DNA of 64,000 nucleotides from Centrapalus pauciflorus. Its lineage: Eukaryota; Streptophyta; Magnoliopsida; Asterales; Asteraceae. Position numbers and translations under genes: made by a program. The stretch lies in contig JAANYP010004771.1 of the NCBI GenBank assembly GCA_020465985.1, positions 190,932-254,931 on the forward strand, written 5' to 3'. Every line of letters starts with the position of its first letter. Positions within the stretch are counted from its first letter, which is position 1. Shown one piece after another: positions 11,744 to 22,153 of this stretch. The notes beneath the pieces were generated by a model. That model was given only the letters and a program-made list of their open reading frames with translations. It made no database searches and was not told the origin of the DNA.

Positions 11744-12110
11744 TGGTTCGTCGGTTCGAGAGAGTACCTCCCATTATGCAGCGTATCAGAAGGTATCATT
11801 TTAAAAAAACTTTTTTTGAATTTTTTTTTTCATAAACATATTTGAAGTAACATTATGAAAATCATATGTAAATTTCACATACATCACACCTCCTAGCTCC
11901 AAAAAGTGATGTGAACGTACACTTATATAATTTTGAATATATGTGAACGTGCATTTATGTGCTGCGTGATTTCATGCACTTAGAGTGTTCAAATTTGCGT
12001 GAATTTTATATATCATATGTGTAATGTTAATTAAAACATGTTAATGAAAAAAATTTTCAAAAAAATTACTTTTAAAAATGGTATTTTCAGGTGCGCTGCA
12101 TAATGGTTTA
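11744..12110. mobile_element. Alpha-family TA-microsatellite element, copy I
   Basis: The left end GGTTC-GAGA-GAGTACC (11753-11768) and the sequence CATTATGCAGCGTATCAGAAGG match copy H. The core CATATGTAAATTTCACATAC is conserved. The right side keeps GGTGCGCTGCATAATGG but the outermost GAGTACC box is not found, so this end is probably truncated or diverged. Confidence 0.55.
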
Positions 12111-13262
12111 TACATGTCTATGTTTAAAAATTATGTGAATAATCATTCACTTAGAAGTGTTCTGGGTACGTTGGACTTTTTTTGGTATGTTGTCGAACCT
12201 GGTTACACACATTACATTTAAATTTTAGAAAGTTCAAATGTAAATATTGTTATATATTGGACAATGATGATTGACAAATGTAACATGTAGAGCTTGTCAA
12301 GTGCATGACGTCGACTGATAAATGTTTTACATTTTTATTAATAATTACATATTATTATTACTTATTTAGGTATCGTACTACAAAATTTTGTTCGGTTGTG
12401 GTAATAAAGTATTTTAATCAAATTATTTAAAAAATACGTCAACATTTGCCTATTACAAGTTAGACACTCAAAAAAGGTTTTGGTTGAAAAAATAAAATTT
12501 TAACACTATTAAACAATATTAATGACAAGAGGACCTGTTGCACGTGCTACTCCTATCCCCTTGTCAAGAAAAAATAATTAAACCCCAAATAGATACTTTT
12601 ACTTGTTAATGAAATCATTAAGAAGTTATTTCAAGCTTAAATAGTCTTTTATAAGAATTATATGAAACCGAAAATCAATTTAAAAAAATTATATAAACAG
12701 AGCGCTCACTTATCTGAAGATCTGTAAAACGGTCAAGTTTGGGACCAATTTGAATCAGTGAAAATAGATTCTTTGTTCATCACGAATTAATAACGAGCGA
12801 ACGACTAACAAAGATGGTAAATGTGTAAGATACACACAGACAATCACATCAAAGGGTACGTTGAAATTTTGGCTGCTATATCGTTTACTTTTCTACATCT
12901 TTTTAAAAGTTTCAAGTAAGAGAAAAGTGGTACGTACAATTCTATATAGCATATTGTACATAATTACAATTGGTACAGTTATGTTATGGTCAAAGTAAAG
13001 TTTCTTTATTTATAGTCAAACGTGAACTCTTGTTGGATTAATATTATAGTTAAATTTCTTATAATAATTATAATGTTCATGTGGTTAAAACATTAAAGTG
13101 CAAAAAAATTCGCCACTAGGAAGGTTATTGGTCAATCGATCTATCTGTATACTATAATTAAAACATAACCAATTTAGAATATTTTTGGATTAAAAGTTGA
13201 TAGTAAATAAATTCAAAATACTTTATTTCTTTTTGAAATCATTGTACGCTTTATGATGTTAT
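12111..13262. other. Intergenic, nothing recognised
   Basis: About 1.15 kb of AT-rich sequence with no supported gene, RNA or element boundary. Confidence 0.4.
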
Positions 13263-13580
13263 GGACGTTTGGTTCGAAAAATTTTTTCTCGGAGATTTTT
13301 ATTTTGTCAAAAAATTTGCATTATACAGCATTTGTATTTGTCAGGATTTTGTCAAAAAATCTACATAATCTTTTAGGAAAAAAAATTGTTAGTCTAAAAA
13401 TGCAAAGTAACTGATATTTAAAATCCTAGAAGCTGAGGAGACTGTATTTTTAAATAACAAAGAAAGAAGGGTTTTAAGAAATACTGAGATTTTAAATCCT
13501 TACTGAAATCTGCGAACCAAATACAAGATTTTAAATGCAAATCCCAGAGAATCCCAGTAAATATGCGAACTAAACGCCCC
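13263..13580. mobile_element. MITE with GGACGTTTGGTTCG ends
   Basis: GGACGTTTGGTTCG at the left is inverted at the right by CGAACTAAACGCCCC. An element with similar ends lies at 39330-39606. Ends of this GTTTGGTT type occur in plant PIF/Harbinger and hAT MITEs. I could not fix a TSD, so the superfamily is open. Confidence 0.5.
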
Positions 13581-13654
13581 TTCTATTTTTAAAATAAAAT
13601 ATTTCTTGAAAGATATATAATGTATGTGTGTGTGTATATATATATGTATGTATG

Positions 13655-14033
13655 TATGTATATCGAAAAAGTATCACTCATTATACAGCGCACCATAAGG
13701 TACCACTATTAAAAGACTTTTTTGAAATTGTTTGTTCATAAACATGTTTCAATTAATATTATAAAGATAATATGTAAATTTCACATACATTCACATCTTG
13801 TAACTCCTTAAAAATGATGTGAACGTACACTTGCATAAATTTGCAAATATATGAACGTACATTTATGTGATGCATGATTTCATGTCCTTAGAATGTGTGA
13901 AAGTGCGTGAACATTTTATAATATCTTTGTAATGTTAATTAAAACATGTTTATAAAATACAATTTCAAAAAAATTATTCTTAAGAGTTGTACTTTCTCAT
14001 GCGCTGCATTATAAGTGGTACTCATTTGATACA
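13655..14033. mobile_element. Alpha-family TA-microsatellite element, copy G
   Basis: The left side AAGTATCACTCATTATACAG and CACCATAAGGTACCAC, and the right side CTCATGCGCTGCATTATAAG with GGTACTCATTTGATAC, mirror copy H. The core ATATGTAAATTTCACATACA is present. TA/TG and CATA repeats flank both ends. The left box is eroded (ATATC-GAAA-AAGTATC). Confidence 0.6.
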
Positions 14034-14048
14034 TGCATACATACATAC

Positions 14049-14084
<36 letters not shown>
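14034..14084. repeat. (CATA)n(TA)n microsatellite
   Basis: CATA units grade into TA dinucleotides directly after copy G. Confidence 0.9.
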
Positions 14085-14086
<2 letters not shown>

Positions 14087-14573
14087 GTTCAATTGATAAC
14101 TTTTATGCATCAGAAAACCTCGAAGAATTTTTATGCACCGAATAATCTAGTAATGGTGCATCAAGGGCATACTTGAAATATTCATGTAATATCAAATTTA
14201 ATTAATTAAATAATTAAAATTATATTATATTAAATTTGAAAACAAATCTAAACATTAAACCACCTTCCATTTTTCACTCCCCCGCCCCTCCTTCTCTCCT
14301 TCCACCACTGATCTCTCTCCCTCTCCTTCCCCTCAAATTTCCGGCAACCATCTCCCCCCTCTCCCTTTCTCGGCTTGCAAGATCACACCGCCACTGTCTC
14401 ATGCATCTACAACCACCACTAAATCCGAAATTTCAGGTTCAAAAAAGTACCTCTCGAGATCAAGTGCACCCGAATGTACCAACTTTAAAAAACTTTTTTC
14501 TCCTAGATTTTCCGATAAACATTAGTTCTCTATTGACCACAACCATATATATATATATATATGTATATATATA
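14085..14573. other. Pyrimidine-rich non-coding stretch with alpha-family fragment
   Basis: The segment 14270-14440 is rich in CT and CCACC and can be read as an open frame of 112 codons. It shows only low-complexity Pro/Ser/Leu and no domain, so I do not call it a gene. At about 14445-14510 a sequence with GAGATCAAGTGCACCCGAATG resembles the left part of the alpha-family copy at 25485. A short TA run ends the interval. Confidence 0.4.
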
Positions 14574-14576
14574 AGC

Positions 14577-14895
14577 ATTCATATGTATCAACAAGTGTTT
14601 GTAATAACATTCATATGATTCAAAGGGTTCATAGAATTATCTGCAATAAGATTCATAACATTCAAAATATTCATAGCATTATTTGTAACAAGATTCATAG
14701 GATTCAACAACATTCATAAGATTCGATAAATTCATTAGATTCGACAAAATTCAAGGAATCCAACAAGATTCATAGGTTAATAGAAGAGTTCGTTAGTATC
14801 TGCAACAAGATTCATAAGATTCAAAGTCTTTTTATGGTTGTTCACAATGTTCACAACGAATAAAGTGTTCACAAAAGATCTTTTGTCTCTCTCTC
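14577..14895. mobile_element. Epsilon-family element L, one end preserved
   Basis: Many degenerate repeats of AACAAGATTCATAGGATTCA precede a right end with GTTCACAACGAATAAAGTG and GTTCACAAAAGATCT. This matches, inverted, the left end of element M at 16449. The matching left end is not evident, so the copy looks truncated. A short CT run follows. Confidence 0.5.
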
Positions 14896-14899
14896 TCTC

Positions 14900-15296
<397 letters not shown>

Positions 15297-15298
<2 letters not shown>

Positions 15299-15706
15299 GG
15301 TTCGTGTGAGTACAAAAAAAAAATGCAGAGCATACTATGAGTACCTGTGAACACACGTGTTTTGGATTTAACAAGCTCTGAATTTTTTTATTTTATTTTC
15401 ATATTCATTTAAAAACAAATAATATCAGGCTATTTGTAAAAAAAATTACATACATTCACACTATCTAACATCTTAAAAGACAAGTAAACGTGAAAAAATT
15501 TATGTGAACATGTTTAGTGTACAACAGTGCATCATGCGAACATGCATGTTTTACATAGTTCTAATGTGTGTTTATGTGTGATTTTTATAAGTAGTCTTGT
15601 ATTATTAATTTAAACATGATTATAAAAAAAATTTCAAAAAAAAAGGGTTTTAAGCGAGGTGCTTCTGGTACTCCGCAAAATTAATGATACTCACTTGAAC
15701 CTAACT
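15297..15706. mobile_element. Alpha-family TA-microsatellite element, copy J
   Basis: Both outer boxes are present: GGTTC-GTGT-GAGTAC at 15299, and the inverse GGTTC-AAGT-GAGTATC at 15686-15701. The core ACATACATTCACA and TTTAAACATG segments match the family, but the interior has diverged from copies H and I. A TG tract follows at 15714. Confidence 0.55.
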
Positions 15707-15738
15707 CTTTCTATATGTGTGTGTGTGTGTGCGCGCGC

Positions 15739-16129
15739 CCGTCATTTTGCTAATTACACATCTTTTCTTAATACGAGAGGGGGAGTTAAGTTTAATTAGC
15801 AGATGTCAGATTATTAACAAAAAAACATATGATTGAGTGTATGGTTAGTAAGAACTTTAAAAACGATGAATGCACATATACCACAACCCTTTATTTATGG
15901 TTTTTTTTAAAAAAATATGTAATATGCAACCACTAGTCATTAGTTTGTAAACTTTTTAAAATTTGAATATATAAAATGATTACGAGTTGAAAATTTGATT
16001 TTGTTAGTTGGTTTTGAATGAGTAATGTGGTAATGATAACTCCATACATAATAGAGAATGACGGTGTAGAAGGGAGTGAGATTTTATAATTTAATCTTTA
16101 AGGTAAATTGTTATCCAATTATATATATA
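15739..16129. other. Intergenic, nothing recognised
   Basis: AT-rich spacer with no supported feature. Confidence 0.4.
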
Positions 16130-16354
16130 GAAGGGGTTCAATGGAGAACCTCCATGTATCGAAGAACATTGAAGAACGTTCATGCACCACCACAAATGCA
16201 TCAAAATCCCGCGTGATGCGTCATTATTTACACGTGATGCATCAAATTCTCGCGTGATGTATCGACTTCCCGCGTGATGCGTTACGATTTTCTTGCGATG
16301 CATTGTGGTTCTTCAAGGTTTTTCGATGCATATAGGTTCTCCATTGAACTCATC

Positions 16355-16355
<1 letters not shown>
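16130..16355. mobile_element. Beta-family TA-microsatellite element D
   Basis: The ends GGGGTTCAATGGAGAACCTC and the inverse GAGTTCAATGGAGAACCTA, each followed by a GAAGAAC-type segment, match element A. The interior has four to five CGCGTGATGCATCA-like units. The right end abuts (CA)n(TA)n, and the left abuts a short ATATATATAG. Confidence 0.7.

Positions 16356-16448
<93 letters not shown>
16356..16448. repeat. (CA)n(TA)n microsatellite
   Basis: A dinucleotide tract lies directly between elements D and M. Confidence 0.95.
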
Positions 16449-16453
<5 letters not shown>

Positions 16454-16812
16454 TAAAGATCTTTTGTGAACACTTTATTCGTTGTGAACAATCAAAAAAT
16501 AGCTTTCAATATTACGAATCTTGTTGAAAATACTACCAAACCCTTCTATTAACCCATAAATCTTATTGGATCCTGTAGATTTTATTGAATTCTATGAATT
16601 TGTCGAATCTTAAGAATCTTGTTGAATCCTATGCATTTTGTTATAAAAACTACTATGAACTTTTTGAATGTTCTGAATCTTGTTGTAGACACTTCTATGA
16701 ACCTTTTGAATCATGTTACAAACACTTTTTGATATACATGAATGATTATATGTTTTTTTTATTTGTTCACAACGTTCACAACGAATAACTTGTTCACAAT
16801 GGATCTTATCCC
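16449..16812. mobile_element. Epsilon-family TA-microsatellite element M
   Basis: The left end is GACTAAAGATCTTTTGTGAA, then CACTTTATTCGTTGTGAAC. The inverse of the right end is GGGATAAGATCCATTGTGAA, then CAAGTTATTCGTTGTGAAC. TA tracts lie on both sides. The interior is made of diverged GAATCTTGTTGAATCCTATG repeats of about 20-25 bp, and no protein is encoded. Confidence 0.75.
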
Positions 16813-16834
16813 TATATATATATATATATATATA
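16813..16834. repeat. (TA)n tract right of element M
   Basis: A short TA microsatellite directly against the element end. Confidence 0.9.
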
Positions 16835-17343
16835 TTAGTTGTAATGGAAAAAGAAGGAAGCGGTAGATGGTTGGTTGAAAATATATATGATGGAGTTAAC
16901 AAAATTCAAAGGCTATGAAATGAAAATAAAAGTGGTTTTACCAAACATGCAACATATCCATTAATTTCTCAAATTTAAGTGTCAAATATATGGTTATCTC
17001 TTTCAAGCCTCTTTTTGGTTGACATGTGTTTGATTTATCCAATCATTGGCATCTACATACAACTCATGCGCTACCTAATATCTTAACTACTCTAACTCTA
17101 GCTTTGAAGTACGTACGTTGAGTGCTCATTTTTAATTATTATTTATCTATTGTCCTATCATCAAATTAAATGATGCATCATGCATTCATTCATGTAATTA
17201 ACATTTAACCAAAAAAAATAAAAAAATATAGATTTACAAGTCATCTCAAGGTGATCTTTTATCCATCAACTTCATCAAAGAGTTTATAAAATATGTAGGA
17301 AATTAAGTACTATGTAAATCTCTATACTTATATACTCTGAACT

Positions 17344-17345
<2 letters not shown>
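16835..17345. other. Intergenic, nothing recognised
   Basis: AT-rich sequence, no coding or element signal. Confidence 0.4.
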
Positions 17346-17437
<92 letters not shown>

Positions 17438-17457
17438 TTTAATATTATTATTATTAA

Positions 17458-17488
<31 letters not shown>
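17346..17488. repeat. (AAT)n/(ATT)n trinucleotide palindrome
   Basis: About 50 bases of ATA units turn into about 90 bases of TTA units at about 17396, so the tract can fold into a long hairpin. Open frames through it (poly-Ile) are artefacts. Confidence 0.95.
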
Positions 17489-17490
<2 letters not shown>

Positions 17491-17833
17491 AACAACTACA
17501 GTTGTATCAATTTTGTGATTAAAACCCGAAACCATATTTTATTCCACAAAAACTCTTCAACCGATTAAACTTATCAAAACGAGATTTTTTTCAAAAGAAT
17601 AAAATTTGCAACATGATGAACCAATTGCAATCTGCTGATCATCATTTCTCTCTGATTAACCTACTCTCTGGTAAACTCAATCGTCTGACAAACCCCATTT
17701 CCGGTAACCAAATGATCCAAAGATTATAGAGATGAAGAAGACGATATATAATCAATGAACACATGAATGAAAAGAATAAAATCCACATGAGTTAATATCT
17801 TATGAATCCAAATAAATATTGTATTAATATGTA
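17489..17833. other. Intergenic, nothing recognised
   Basis: No supported feature. Confidence 0.4.
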
Positions 17834-18088
17834 CTCCCTCCGTCCCAAAATGATTGTCCACTTTTCACTTTTGAATGTTTTTATTTTTCAACTTTGACCT
17901 CAAATATATTTATTTGTGTTATATAATACTTAATGAAAATTATACCCGATGAAAATACCTTTAAAACCAAATCATTTCATATATTTGCATCACATATTAT
18001 ATAACACAAAAAAAAAAAATTAATGTCAAAGTTAAGAAAGAAATATTTCAAAAGTCAAAAGTGGACAATTATTTTGGGACGGGGAGAG
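17834..18088. mobile_element. Stowaway (Tc1/mariner) MITE, 255 bp
   Basis: The left end CTCCCTCCGTCCCAAAATGA is inverted at the right end (TTTTGGGACGGGGAG), with TA on both sides. CTCCCTCCGTCCC is the classic plant Stowaway terminus. Arms continue inward through TTGTCCACTTTT. No coding sequence. Confidence 0.93.
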
Positions 18089-18246
18089 TATTTAATAATA
18101 ATCGATCCATTGTCTATTCAAATGAATTCATTTTAAAAGTCATCATATACTAATTACATGATGAATGATTTAATTACATACTATACGTTAGTATTGATTA
18201 GTTCTTTGAGTCTTAAATAAATCAACTGGGCCATATATAATATATA

Positions 18247-18513
18247 TTAGCTTATGAACCTACGTATTACGTGGATAAATTTTAATAAATAATTGGTCAT
18301 TTAAATTTATGTAAACATACAAATAAAACATATAAATATTAAATATTATTTAAAAAAATACAATAATAGTATTATTATTTGTCATATCTTTAATAGTTAT
18401 TTTTTAAGGATTTTTAAAATATTTTATTTCTAAATTTATATTTATCTTTTCAAATAAAATGTGGAGATGACATGTGTTATTTACGTGTTCGGTGTTCCCC
18501 TTTATTATTAAGA
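18247..18513 (-). mobile_element. Possible small Helitron
   Basis: Read on the minus strand, it starts near TCTTAATAATAAAGGGGAAC. It ends in CTAA followed by T, about 10 bases after the palindrome ACGTAATACGT. These match the Helitron start and hairpin-CTRR end, but the base before the start is not A, so confidence is limited. Confidence 0.4.
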
Positions 18514-20679
18514 AACAAACATATGTATACATTGGTTAATTAAATATCATTTGAATTACACACAAAATACGATGCATATTTTGGATAACCCAATATATAT
18601 ATAAGGGCCCTATATATAAATAACAATTTGTTTCCCGGGATTAAATAACTTGGGAATCTTTGATTTGAAAATTATATTAATTGTTAGGTGTACTGGAAGT
18701 TTCAAAATTTCAACTCGACAGCAAATTTAAAAAATAATAATTCAATGGAAAAAATATATATATTAATCTTTTTATGACAATATCAAATATCTAGACAAAG
18801 TTTTAAAAACATTAAACTTTTGTAAGGACATACAAGTCCCATTTTAATGGAAATTTTGTAAGTTTGAATGTTTTATTTAGTACTGGCGTCGACATTAAAA
18901 TTTAATAATTAAAAATTTGATCAATTAAGCTTTTATAATAAATAATCTCTTGAACAACAAAACATTGACGTTTGTACAATAAGTTTTGTTATATTTTATA
19001 CCATAATTCTTTCAAAGGTATCTATCACTTTAGTTATTTAGTATTTCTATAATAAAAATCAACTTTCATATATACGATGTAACTTATTGCACACAAGTAA
19101 CCCTCGACTAGTTTTGATGTTCTTTTTTAAATAATGATACATATGTCGAGTTCATTTGCCTAATTATACACCTAATTAATGCATTTAATTAATACTTAAC
19201 ACATGATCACTTGGACATATCTATCTCTTCTCTTCTTTTGATTAATTAGCTGTTTGTCTTCATATTTTAAGGTTAACTTTTAAGTAAATAAATTAGACGT
19301 TTCAATCATTTCTTTTTTAGAAAAATAAAAATAATAAGACTTCAATTTCCCCTTATTATGCATTAAGATAAACATGTCACATTTGACTTAAACTAGACAA
19401 ATATCAAGTGACTAGCATTGATTATCAAAAGAACGAAGTATGCATGTGATTTGAAAATTTATTGGTTTTCTTTAGTTTTTTTTTATTAATCTACTAAGTA
19501 TGATTCACGAGTAGAATATATGACGAAGAAAAGGATATGAGAACTAATTGGAAAATAAAATATAAATTAAATTGAGTCGATCGATCGAACGTATTTTGAT
19601 CTAATTTGGTTTTAAAGTATAATTTTTATATAATAATCAAGAATGCTACTATTTTTCCTTGGAAGATTTGAAAGTTGTTGCATGTCCAACAAATAAAAGA
19701 TAAAACCAAAGTTGGTGATAATAGAAAATGAGATTGAGAAAGACAGAAAGTGTGTTAGAAATACAAAATTAATGAAGTAAAACTAGGTCTTGTTTGATTT
19801 AATGTCTAATATCTTAATTGTCTCTAATCTCTAATTTGGTCAATAGAAATTTAACATTATCTCTTTATTGAACAGATGTAATAAGACATTAGACATCTAA
19901 TCACTTAAAAAACAAATAAGCCCTTACACTAGGTGCAAGTCAGGTGATGATCTGGATTGTTAAAATGACAATATTATTGAATATCTCTTAGTCTTTAATC
20001 TTTATATTAAATTATTGATCAAAGATACTTGTTAAGAAGCTCAACCTAGCCAATTAATTTCGATGTAAAAAAAATTACAGGAAACAAAAACTCGTGATTT
20101 TATCATCCTTTAAAACAATGGATATTTATGTAAATAATTCTTAAGTTGGACTATTTTTGTAATTAAAACAGTCAATCATTTTTCATTACATAAAAACCTA
20201 CAACTGGTAAAATCTTACAGAAACAAGATATTAACCGTTGTAATCGGTGGAAAATCACTGGTCATCAGTTTCACCGGAAATTGTCAAAAAAGTAAATTTC
20301 AACATTAAAACACAAGTTTGAACAAAGAAATATCTATTTGACCCATAAAACATAGACAAATGAGTTTGCTAAAAAGAAGATTCGTTAGTAACGAATGGTT
20401 TGGTTAGCAGATTGAAATTGGTTTATCAGGTTGCAAGTCTTTTTTTTTTGAAAAAAAAATCTCATTTTGATAAATTTTAGTTAGTTAGAGGTTTTTTTTT
20501 CAATGAAAAATGGTTTGGAGTTTTAATCGTAAAATTAATCTTACTTAGCGGATTTTGCGTAAATTTACCTTAAAATAAAATTTCAATTCAAATTTTTTAT
20601 AACTTTGTATCACTTCAATTCGTACACCATTACAAAATTAAGATTCTCTTGTATTGTTCTACTAAAATATATTGTAGTT
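18514..20679. other. Long AT-rich intergenic interval, nothing recognised
   Basis: More than 2 kb with no open frame of coding character, RNA gene or clean terminal repeats. Confidence 0.4.
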
Positions 20680-20958
20680 AGGGTTTATTATGAAATAAAG
20701 CAATAAACTAACATGTTATCACGTTTTTTGCGTTTTCGTTCTTTCATGTTATTTTTTTCATAAAAGTCTTCAAGTTAATTTTTTATTTTTGATTTAGTGA
20801 AACATGAATATTAAAACCCGGTTTTTCAGTCTCTAAAACCCCGGTTTAACAATTAAAACCGGAGTCTAATAGTCAAATTTCACAAAACTAAAAAAATTGA
20901 ATGACGAAAACGCAAAAACCGTGAAAACATGTTGATTTTTTTCGTAATAAACCCCTTT
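20680..20958. mobile_element. Fold-back MITE, copy 1
   Basis: The left arm AGGGTTTATTATGAA, then TTTTTGCGTTTTCGTTC and AAAACCCGGTTTT, is mirrored by the right arm (GAACGAAAACGCAAAAA-like, then CGTAATAAACCCCTT). TAGTT lies at both outer edges. A second copy is at 21270-21580. No protein is encoded. Superfamily not determined. Confidence 0.7.
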
Positions 20959-21269
20959 TAGTTATTTTGATTGATAATAATATATGGCACTTACATTTCA
21001 TTTTGTATTAATTCAAAGTTGAAACATATTGAGTACGTAATAATTATTTAATATCACTATTGAATATAAAACGAAAGTCTTGTTCAAGCCTTGAGAACTC
21101 TTGAAGGGTCAACATAATGGTTAGGCGGCATTTGGAAAGTTATCAGGCCGTCCGGCGGCATTTGATCCATTTGCAAATTGATATCGTAGGATTTAAATTT
21201 TGTTACATTTTCAGTTTGCTTGATTTGACATAATTATCCATTTCTATATTTTTATTTTTGTTTACAAAT

Positions 21270-21580
21270 AGGGTTTATTATGGAAAAAAACTAATATGTT
21301 TTCATATTTTTTGCGTTTTCGTCCCTTCATATTATTTTTTTCATAAAAGTCCTCATGTTAATTTTTTTCTTTTTGGTTTAGTGAAATTTGGACATTAGAA
21401 CCTGGTTTTTCAGTTTTTAAAAACCCGGTTCACAAATTATAACCGGGGTCTAATATCCAAATTTCACTAAACCAAAAAGAAAAAAAATAACTTGAGGTTT
21501 TTTATGAAAAAAAAATAACATGAAGGGACGAAAACGCAAAAACCGTGAAAACATGTTGGATTTTTTTCATAATAAACCCT
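21270..21580. mobile_element. Fold-back MITE, copy 2 (near-complete palindrome)
   Basis: The whole 311 bp is an imperfect palindrome. AGGGTTTATTATG, TTTTTGCGTTTTCGTCCCTT, TTTAGTGAAATTTGGA and ACCCGGTT are each mirrored. TACAAA lies outside both ends, a possible TSD. It matches the copy at 20680 along its length. Confidence 0.8.
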
Positions 21581-21588
21581 TACAAAAT

Positions 21589-22145
21589 GTTCATATTGGT
21601 TAAATTTTAAAATTTTTTACCAATTCTAAATGAATATGGAACAACTTTTAATGTTTGTCAATGATTCGTGCAATATGATGGCTAAGAACTAAATATACAC
21701 TAAAGTTTTTCATTGAAACTTCATTTTTTTTATTTTTATTTTTTGAAAAGTCAAACTTTTAATAAGCTCACAAAGAGCAAAAGAAACAAGAATGGAAAGC
21801 CAAAAGATCAAAAGTACATATCGTCTAAAATATTCCAAATATAATCCAGAGCTCAATTTGAACCGATAAGTGGTTTTAACTATAAATAATACTAACTAAC
21901 AAACAACTTACATATTAATGCTTCAAATGACTTCAGTAACATCATACGAAAATCACATTTGAGATTTAACCATTTTCAACCCATTTGGGTTTCATCTTTT
22001 ATGATGGAGCTATACATACATACATATAAGCTCATGAGGTAAGAAGAATTCAAAAGTAGATTTTGTCAAAGCGCGTTATAAACAATTAATAATACAATTG
22101 GATATTCAAGAGAGAAAAACTTCATCCGTAGTTATAGTTATTTAG
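21589..22145. other. Intergenic, nothing recognised
   Basis: AT-rich spacer without a supported feature. Confidence 0.4.
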
Positions 22146-22153
22146 GTGGTATC

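Noticed and set aside
14236..14574. 112-codon frame rich in Pro, Ser and Leu
   Set aside because: It arises from a pyrimidine-rich stretch, runs into a TA microsatellite, and has no recognisable domain.
17284..17535. 83-codon poly-Ile frame
   Set aside because: Translation of the AAT/ATT trinucleotide repeat.
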